Source of the DNA: Agromyces humatus
Lineage (GTDB): Bacteria; Actinomycetota; Actinomycetes; Actinomycetales; Microbacteriaceae
Assembly: GCF_021228295.1 (NCBI RefSeq)
Contig: NZ_JAJQPD010000001.1
Coordinates: 496,001 to 560,000 of the forward strand
Direction of reading: 5' to 3'
Length of the DNA: 64,000 nt
The stretch's first letter is position 1. Each line of letters begins with the position of its first letter. The position numbers and the translations under genes were made by a program. Below, in pieces: positions 52,864 through 60,140 of this stretch. The notes beneath the pieces are model-generated. The model saw only the letters and a list, made by a program, of their open reading frames with translations, was not told where the DNA came from and ran no database searches.

Positions 52864-53074
52864 TCCGCACGAGCTCGGTGAGGATCTCGCGCACCTCGTC
52901 GCCGCGCAGGATGATGACGAGGAGCCCGGCGAATCCGACGGCGGCCATGGTCGCGACGGCGTACTCGGCGGTCGCCGCGCCGCGTTCGCCGGCGAGTCGG
53001 CGCGAGACCGCGCGGGTGACGACGGCGAGCCGCCCGCGGCCGGAGGTGCGCTGGGCGGTGGAGGTGTCGTGCAT
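52844..53074 (-). CDS. Flp-type pilin, DUF4244 family
   Basis: A 76-residue major pilin candidate. A basic leader of about 30 residues ends in SRRLAGERGAATAEYAVATM, where cleavage after Gly would expose ATAEYAVATMAAVGFAGLLV, the Flp pilin helix with Glu5-Tyr6. The C-terminus is short (EILTELVRNALTVG). It corresponds to Rv3656c. It is the structural subunit that the TadA ATPase and membrane platform assemble. Confidence 0.85.
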   Translation of the reverse strand: MHDTSTAQRTSGRGRLAVVTRAVSRRLAGERGAATAEYAVATMAAVGFAGLLVIILRGDEVREILTELVRNALTVG

Positions 53075-53135
53075 GGTGACCTGCTTTCGTGTGGTGCCGG
53101 CGAGCCGGCAGGAGGATGGCACGAGCCTGAGTTCG

Positions 53136-54242
53136 TCACACGGCACCACCGAGTGTGCCCGAGATGACGGAGATCATGAGCGGGGCGACGCCGAGCAGGA
53201 CGAACGCCGGCAGCACGCAGACGCCGAGCGGAAGCATCAGCCGCACGCCGAGCGCCGCAGCACGGGCGGCGCCGTCGGCACGGGCGGCGCGACGCACGCG
53301 GAACGCCTCGGCCTTCAGCAGCTCGGCCACCGGCGCGCCCGCCCGCGCCGAGAGCTCGATCACCGCCTCGACCTGCCCGCCGTCGCCGACGTGCGGCAGG
53401 TACTCGCGCATGACGCGACGGGCGAGGTCGCGCGCCCGCTCGATCGAGGTTCCGCTCGACATCGCGATCGCGAGCAGTTCGAGCTCGAGCCCGGCGTCGG
53501 CCCTCGACTGCGACGCCGTGCGGGCCAGCCGCCGGTTCCAGCGCTGCCCGCCCCAGAGGAACAGGGCGCCCACCGCGAGGCATGCAAGGCCGAGCGGGTT
53601 GCCGAACAGCACCCCGACGGTGTCGAAGCCGAGCGCGGCGCCGAACAGCACGGCGATCGCCGGGAGTGCCATGACGAGTCGCGCGCTCGCCGCCGGCCCG
53701 GCGAGCGCGGCACCGACCTCGCGGCGCAGCTGTGCCTCGTCGCGCAGCACGGTGGCGAGGCTCCTGAGGCTCACGGCGAGCGGGGCGCCCGACTCGGCTG
53801 CGACCGTCCATGCTGCTGCGAGCACCGGCCACGCCGAGGAGGCGTCGGCCTGGCCGCGGCTCGTGGCGACGATGACGGCGCCGACCGGTTCGCCGATCGC
53901 GGCCGCCTGAGCCGCCGCAGCGAGCACGGCCGCATCGGCCGACGCTGCAGTCTGGCCCGTGTGGGCACCAACCCGGGTTCGGCGGACTTCTGGGGAATCG
54001 GAGGACGCGCGAGGGTCTGGTTGTCCTCCCAGAGCCAGGATGTCCTCCGAACCCGGTTCGCCGGCGGGTTGCAGGTGCCGCCACACGTTCGATGCGGGCA
54101 CCCCGGCGGCGAGCAGCACGGCCACGCGCTCGGTGATGCTCGCGATCGCGTCGACCTCGGCGGCAGGGTCGGGCCGCCGTCGCCACGCGCGAAGCCGTTC
54201 GACGAGCGCCGCCACTCCCCCACCCGCCTGCCGCCGGTTCAC
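53136..54242 (-). CDS. Fused TadB-TadC-like pilus platform protein
   Basis: A 368-residue type II secretion F-family membrane protein. The first half has a T2SF-like helical domain and helices of TadB (SARLVMALPAIAVLFGAALG, PLGLACLAVGALFLWGG). The second half has those of TadC (ELLAIAMSSGTSIERARDL, RAGAPVAELLKAEA, LMLPLGVCVLPAFVLLGVAP). Both roles are thus on one short gene. Residues about 63-90 are encoded by an inserted four-box palindrome (53973-54056), with composition unlike the rest. GTG at 54242 overlaps the tadA stop. Confidence 0.82.
   Translation of the reverse strand: MNRRQAGGGVAALVERLRAWRRRPDPAAEVDAIASITERVAVLLAAGVPASNVWRHLQPAGEPGSEDILALGGQPDPRASSDSPEVRRTRVGAHTGQTAASADAAVLAAAAQAAAIGEPVGAVIVATSRGQADASSAWPVLAAAWTVAAESGAPLAVSLRSLATVLRDEAQLRREVGAALAGPAASARLVMALPAIAVLFGAALGFDTVGVLFGNPLGLACLAVGALFLWGGQRWNRRLARTASQSRADAGLELELLAIAMSSGTSIERARDLARRVMREYLPHVGDGGQVEAVIELSARAGAPVAELLKAEAFRVRRAARADGAARAAALGVRLMLPLGVCVLPAFVLLGVAPLMISVISGTLGGAV
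53973..54056. repeat. Four-box palindrome (GAGGAC variant), copy E, inside the tad gene
   Basis: Boxes GGCGGAC (53981), GGAGGAC (54000), GTCCTCC (54023) and GTCCTCC (54042) have the spacing 7-12-7-16-7-12-7, the same as copies B, C and D. The outer arms extend it as CCGGGTTCGG/CCGAACCCGG. The 84 bp are in frame (28 codons) in the TadBC gene, around residues 63-90. Confidence 0.85.
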
Positions 54243-55282
54243 AGCGCCTCGATGCCGAGTCGGTCGCCGCGCTGCTCGAACCGGCCGAGCTGCGCGAGCC
54301 GCCGCGTGCCCGCGACCCGCTCGAGATGCAGCACGAGGTCGAACGCGCTCACCGTCTGACGGGCGACCGCGTCGGGCGAGAGCCCGGCCGTGGCCCCGAG
54401 CGCCTCGAGCCTGGCCGGGACATCCGCCAGCGAATTCGCGTGCAGGGTGCCGGCGCCGCCGTCGTGACCCGTGTTCAGCGCGGCGAGCAGTTCGCGCAGC
54501 TCGGCCCCGCGGCACTCGCCCACGACGAGCCGGTCGGGCCGCATGCGCAACGCCTCGCGCAGCAGCGCGTCGAGCCCGACGCGACCCGTGCCCTCGAGGT
54601 TCGCCTGCCGCGCCTCGAGGGCGACGACGTGCGGATGCGCGATCTGCAGCTCGGCGACGTCTTCGATGACGACGATGCGCTCGCGCTCGGGCGCCTCGCC
54701 GAGCAAGGCGGCGAGCAGGGTGGTCTTGCCGGTGCCGCCGGCCCCCGTGACGAGCACGTTCTCGCGTGCGGCGACCGCCTCGCCGAGGCGTTGCTGCTGC
54801 GTCGCCGCGAGCATGCCGGCGCGCGCGAGCGCGGCGAGCGAGAATCCGGCTGTGCGCGGAATGCGCACCGAGATGAGGGTTCCGGTCGCCGAGACCGGCG
54901 GCAGCACCACATGCACGCGGATGCCCCGGCCCAGGCGCACATCGACGGCGGGGGTCGCCTCGTCGACGTGCCGGCCGCCGCGTGCGATGAGCCGCACCGC
55001 GAGCGCGCGCACCTCGGCTTCGTCGGCGAACCAGCCCGGTTCGTGGCGGGCGCCGGCGCCGCGATCGACCCAGAGTCCGTGCTCGCCGTTGACGAACAAG
55101 TCGGTGACAGGCCCGGCCGCGGCGAACGGCTCGAGCGGCCCGAGCACCGAGAGGTCGACCGGTATCGCGGCGGGCGGCTCGACGACGGGCGTCTCGGCCG
55201 CCGCATCGCCGTCACTCGGGGCGACGGCCGGATCTGACCGAACCGTGCCCCATGACGGGCGTGCCACGAAGGGGATGCTCAT
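54239..55282 (-). CDS. tadA: TadA/CpaF-family pilus assembly ATPase
   Basis: A 347-residue secretion ATPase. The N-terminal domain (VTDLFVNGEHGLWVDRG, VRLIARGGRHVDEATPAVD) precedes Walker A VTGAGGTGKTTLLAALLG, the Asp box VVIEDVAELQIAHPHVVAL, Walker B region RPDRLVVGECRGAEL, and the His box NTGHDGGAGTLHANS. It is complete and powers assembly of the Flp pilus. First gene of the minus-strand tad operon (tadA, tadBC, pilin, tadE, Rv3654c-like), with its promoter next to the 6C RNA gene. Confidence 0.92.
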   Translation of the reverse strand: MSIPFVARPSWGTVRSDPAVAPSDGDAAAETPVVEPPAAIPVDLSVLGPLEPFAAAGPVTDLFVNGEHGLWVDRGAGARHEPGWFADEAEVRALAVRLIARGGRHVDEATPAVDVRLGRGIRVHVVLPPVSATGTLISVRIPRTAGFSLAALARAGMLAATQQQRLGEAVAARENVLVTGAGGTGKTTLLAALLGEAPERERIVVIEDVAELQIAHPHVVALEARQANLEGTGRVGLDALLREALRMRPDRLVVGECRGAELRELLAALNTGHDGGAGTLHANSLADVPARLEALGATAGLSPDAVARQTVSAFDLVLHLERVAGTRRLAQLGRFEQRGDRLGIEAL

Positions 55283-55336
55283 GCCGTGAGCGTAGGAAAT
55301 CAGCTCGGCCCCGGGTCATCCGATCGCCCGCACATA

Positions 55337-55504
55337 GGGAAAGAGCCTCCACCACGCCGTTGTGGAGGAGGACTCAACCCGCTGCGCTCACGCGCTGTTA
55401 ACGAAAGGGGGCGGCACCCATTGGGGGGAACAGGTGCCGCCTCGGCAGCACAAGGATTGGGGGGAATCACGAGTGCTGCAGGCCTCGAAACGAGTGTTCG
55501 GGCG
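55337..55504 (-). ncRNA. 6C small RNA
   Basis: Read on the minus strand there are two stem-loops with cytosine runs in the loops: GCAGCAC ... GTGCTGC (55479-55445, loop with ATTCCCCCCAAT) and GGCGGCACC ... GGTGCCGCC (55441-55410, loop with TTCCCCCCAATG). A third hairpin CCTCCAC/GTGGAGG (55368-55347) followed by CTCTTTCCC acts as terminator. Two C-rich loops of six Cs define the actinobacterial 6C RNA (B11 in M. tuberculosis), which is also encoded near the tad/Rv3660c region there. It is a trans-acting regulatory RNA whose C-loops pair with G-rich mRNA sites. Confidence 0.88.
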
Positions 55505-55510
55505 CAACCC

Positions 55511-55538
55511 AGCATACGGCTTGCAGAACGATGCGCAA
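55511..55538 (-). promoter_or_regulatory. Probable 6C RNA promoter
   Basis: On the minus strand, TTGCGC (55538-55533) and TATGCT (55516-55511), 16 bp apart, place a start near 55504, about 25 bp before the first 6C stem. This spacing fits a primary sigma factor promoter. Confidence 0.6.
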
Positions 55539-55546
55539 GCATTATT

Positions 55547-55566
55547 TGTCCGCATTTGTGCGGACA
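55547..55566. promoter_or_regulatory. 20-bp operator-like inverted repeat
   Basis: TGTCCGCA-TTTG-TGCGGACA, perfect 8-bp arms with a 4-bp centre. It lies just upstream of the 6C promoter and about 170 bp before acs. A homodimeric regulator could bind it and control either transcript; the protein is unknown. Confidence 0.6.
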
Positions 55567-55736
55567 TGCAGTTTTCTCTGCGCAAAGGCACAGTAACCCC
55601 TTGCGGTCGTGCGCGGAAGAGCGGATTACGGTCGTGTTTCGCCGCGTGTGCAGCCGGGTCGCGGGCGGGCGGTAATCTGCTGGTGGGGCAGGCGACCCAT
55701 CCGTGGAACCAATCGCGAAGGAGCGACCGCAGAACC

Positions 55737-57689
<1,953 letters not shown>

Positions 57690-57719
57690 CGGCCTGCGAC
57701 CACGAACTGCGGGATGAAT

Positions 57720-57755
57720 GGATGCCCCGGCGGGATCGTTCCCGCCGGGGCATCC
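57720..57755 (+). terminator. Terminator after acs
   Basis: A perfect 15-bp stem, GGATGCCCCGGCGGG paired with CCCGCCGGGGCATCC across a 6-nt loop, 30 bp past the acs stop, followed by CTCATTCG. Stem stability is high and the T-run is weak. Confidence 0.85.
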
Positions 57756-57771
57756 CTCATTCGTCCGAGGT

Positions 57772-58038
57772 GCTGAGCCAGGCCCGCCCCTGCGCCAGGC
57801 CCTCCCCGAGCCAGGCTCACCCCTGAGCCATGTTCTCCCCTGCGCCACGCCCACCCCTGAACCAGGCCCACCCCTGAGCCAGGCCCACCCCTGAGCCAGG
57901 CCCACCCCTGAGCCAGGCCCACCCTGAGCCATGTTCTCCCCTGCGCCACGCCCACCCCTGAACCAGGCCCACCCCTGAGCCAGGCCCGCCCTGAGCCATG
58001 CTCTCCCCTGCGCCAGGCCCACCCCTGAGCCAGGCTCT
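57772..58038. repeat. Minisatellite of about 15 imperfect 18-bp units
   Basis: Unit close to CTGAGCCAGGCCCACCCC with variants GCGCCA, GAACCA, CATGTTCT. A higher-order block (GAGCCATGTTCTCCCCTGCG and following) recurs about 103 bp apart, so groups of units were duplicated together. It lies between the acs terminator and the second DUF559 locus. Frames through it give only Trp/Gly-rich nonsense, so it is not a gene. Confidence 0.92.
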
Positions 58039-58047
58039 CCGGTGTGT

Positions 58048-58116
58048 ACAGGACGTTAGCGGAATTACAGGACGACTCGACCGGTCAGGTGTCCTGCAAA
58101 GCGCCAGAAGTCCTGT
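58048..58116. repeat. Four-box palindrome (CAGGAC family), copy B
   Basis: Boxes ACAGGAC at 58048 and 58067, GTCCTGC at 58091 and GTCCTGT at 58110: spacing 7-12-7-17-7-12-7. The 12-bp spacers match each other at only 5 of 12 positions while the boxes are kept. It lies 34 bp past the stop of the DUF559 gene. Confidence 0.9.
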
Positions 58117-58150
58117 CAACCGCATGGCGGTCAACCCCAGGCGCCCACCT

Positions 58151-59065
58151 TCACCAGTTGTGGCGCCCCTGGGCCATCAGGCTGAGCACGGTCGATTCGA
58201 TCATCGCCCACTCGTACATCACCTGATCGCGGCTGAAGCGCACGACAAGGTACCCTTTGCGAACCAAGCGCTGATCCTCGCGCAAGTCCTTGTTGCGTTG
58301 TGCCCGCGAGCTGTGCGGCCCGAAGCCGTCGAACTGCAGCAGGAGCCGTTGACCGATCATTCCGTCGACCCGATGCCCGTCAACCTCGATCTGCGGCACC
58401 ATCAGCACTCCACGACGTGCGAGCCTGACGCGCGCGATCGATTCGACGCCCGAGTCGGCACGGGGGTGCACGTGTTCGACGACACGGCGAAGCACCGGGT
58501 CGGATGCCGCGAGCGCGCGCAATTCGGGCAACGAGACCTTGCACCGCACGAGCGCGGAATCGCACACCGCAACAGCCTGCTCGACCGGTTGACACCGCGC
58601 GATCTGGACCAGCACGCGGGGCAGCCCGTCAATACTCGCGCGAATGCCGATTGCGGCGCCCGCCGTCGGATTGCGCGTCCAATGCACGGCGAGGTCGCGC
58701 TGCTCGCTCATCGTCTCGGGTGCCGTCAATGTGAGTCGTGACGCGTGCCGCCCCGCGCTGACGTGCACGTGTTCGCTGTCGACCGACCACAGTCCATGAA
58801 CCGCCGCTGCCGACACGCACGCCAACGTCGCCCCCGAGTAGAGCGCGCGCTCGAGCATCGGATCGCATTTCCTTCCGACGATCCAGTCGCGCCTCACCGC
58901 CTTGACGTCACCCCTGCCGATGGCCTCTCGAAGCTCGAGCGCGCCGATGCCGGCATCGCGAAGCACGCGCCGATGCGCGGCCTTGCTGGCCCCAAGCGCC
59001 TTGACGACCGATCCCATTCGACCAGCCTGCGGCACGAGCGCGTCACTAGGAGGTCGGCGCAGCAT
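58151..59065 (-). CDS. Second DUF559 protein (winged helix plus PD-(D/E)XK-like domain)
   Basis: A 304-residue protein of the same architecture as the one at 9832. An AbiEi-like N-terminal winged helix (IGALELREAIGRGDVKAVRRDWIVG) and helical middle precede a C-terminal DUF559 domain: SGVESIARVRLARRG, then VDGMIGQRLLLQFDGFGPH and a basic helix EDQRLVRKGYLVVRFSRDQV. The central glutamate of the family's ExD motif is glutamine here (LQFD), so nuclease activity may be lost or altered. ATG at 59065 is chosen; 59017 is also possible, and no clear ribosome site helps. It is bracketed by palindrome copies B and C. Confidence 0.75.
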   Translation of the reverse strand: MLRRPPSDALVPQAGRMGSVVKALGASKAAHRRVLRDAGIGALELREAIGRGDVKAVRRDWIVGRKCDPMLERALYSGATLACVSAAAVHGLWSVDSEHVHVSAGRHASRLTLTAPETMSEQRDLAVHWTRNPTAGAAIGIRASIDGLPRVLVQIARCQPVEQAVAVCDSALVRCKVSLPELRALAASDPVLRRVVEHVHPRADSGVESIARVRLARRGVLMVPQIEVDGHRVDGMIGQRLLLQFDGFGPHSSRAQRNKDLREDQRLVRKGYLVVRFSRDQVMYEWAMIESTVLSLMAQGRHNW

Positions 59066-59156
59066 CAGTGTGTACCGGCGCTCGTGCCGTTCACCTGTGG
59101 AGGAGGAGTTCGGCGGCGCGCGCGCTGCAGATCGCAGCTTCGACACGCCGTGGCAG

Positions 59157-59225
59157 ACAGGACATTTTGGGTTCTACAGGACGACCGTTCGACCCGGTCG
59201 TCCTGTTCACTCCAACTTGTCCTGT
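59157..59225. repeat. Four-box palindrome (CAGGAC family), copy C
   Basis: Boxes ACAGGAC at 59157 and 59176, GTCCTGT at 59200 and 59219: spacing 7-12-7-17-7-12-7. The loop GACCG..CGGTC extends the inner stem. The 12-bp spacers match at 6 of 12 positions. It lies 92 bp upstream of the DUF559 start, mirroring copy B. Confidence 0.9.
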
Positions 59226-59268
59226 AAACCCGGCGCGGGGCGCGGCGGGGCCCGGGGCGGGGGCGGGG

Positions 59269-59739
59269 CTAGGCGAACTCGACGATCAGCTCGAGCTCGA
59301 CGGGCGAGTCGAGGGGCAGCACGGCCACGCCGACGGCCGAGCGTGCGTGCCGGCCCGCATCGCCGAAGATCTCGCCGAGCAGCTCGGAGGCCCCGTTGAT
59401 CACGCCGGGCTGCCCGGTGAAGGCGGGGTCGCTCGCGACGAAGCCCACGAGCTTCACGACGCGGGTGACGCGGTCGAGCGAGCCGAGCTCGGCGCGCACC
59501 GCCGCGAGCGCGTTGAGCACGCAGGTGCGGGCGTAACCCTTGGCGTCGTCGGCGGGCACGAGCCCCCGGCCGTCGCCGACCTTGCCCGTCGCGGGCAGCG
59601 CGCCCGCCGTGAACGGCAGCTGTCCCGAGGTGTACACGTGGTTGCCGGTGACGACCGCGGGCACGTACGCGGCAACGGGCGGCGCGACCTCGGGCAGCGC
59701 GATGCCGAGCTCGGCCAGTCGCGACTCGAACGCGGCCAT
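59269..59739 (-). CDS. RidA/YjgF-family protein
   Basis: A 156-residue RidA-like deaminase. It hydrolyses reactive enamine/imine intermediates or has a related role. Features: YVPAVVTGNHVYTSGQLPFT, RTCVLNALAAVRAELGSLDR, VTRVVKLVGFVASDPAFTGQ, and the C-terminal strand AVLPLDSPVELELIVEF. The RidA signature arginine (…VGVxxLPxxxxVEIE) is partly changed: SAVGVAVLP has no Arg in the usual place. ATG overlaps the DUF4177 stop (TGATG). It corresponds to the Rv3678c neighbourhood. Confidence 0.87.
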   Translation of the reverse strand: MAAFESRLAELGIALPEVAPPVAAYVPAVVTGNHVYTSGQLPFTAGALPATGKVGDGRGLVPADDAKGYARTCVLNALAAVRAELGSLDRVTRVVKLVGFVASDPAFTGQPGVINGASELLGEIFGDAGRHARSAVGVAVLPLDSPVELELIVEFA

Positions 59740-59972
59740 CAGGCGTGGCCCTCGCCCTCGAACTGCTTGGCCGCCTGGGCGGCGGCTGCAGCGCCGGCGG
59801 ATGCCGCGGCCGAGGTCTCGCCGCCGATCGGGCGCTTGAGGTACGCGACGAGACCGCCCTCGGGCCCCTGCACGATCTGCACGAGCTCCCAGCCCTCGGA
59901 ACCCCAGTTGTTGAGGATCGCGGCGGTGTTGTGGATGAGCAGCGGAGTGGTGATGTACTCCCAGGTCGGCAT
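59739..59972 (-). CDS. DUF4177-family small protein
   Basis: A 77-residue protein starting MPTWEYITTPLLIHNTAAIL, then NNWGSEGWELVQIVQGPEGG and LVAYLKRP, the DUF4177 signature (WEY...LN..G..GWELV). An Ala-rich tail follows. It is the first gene of a two-gene unit with ridA and is divergent from ponA2. The function of DUF4177 is unknown. Confidence 0.88.
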   Translation of the reverse strand: MPTWEYITTPLLIHNTAAILNNWGSEGWELVQIVQGPEGGLVAYLKRPIGGETSAAASAGAAAAAQAAKQFEGEGHA

Positions 59973-60140
59973 GTGCGACTCCTTGACGGTGCGGTTCGGT
60001 GGGCGGTTCTGTGGATCGGTGCGGTTCGGCGCGTACGATGGGTACGCAGAGATTCGGTGCATCACGGTGTGTCGGGCGAGCATCGCGGCGCACTGGGCGC
60101 GTAGCGGGTTTTGCCAGATTTCTCCGTTACGCTCCACTAT

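Noticed and set aside
57772..58038. CRISPR array
   Set aside because: Units are contiguous 18-mers without unique spacers, and no cas genes are near.
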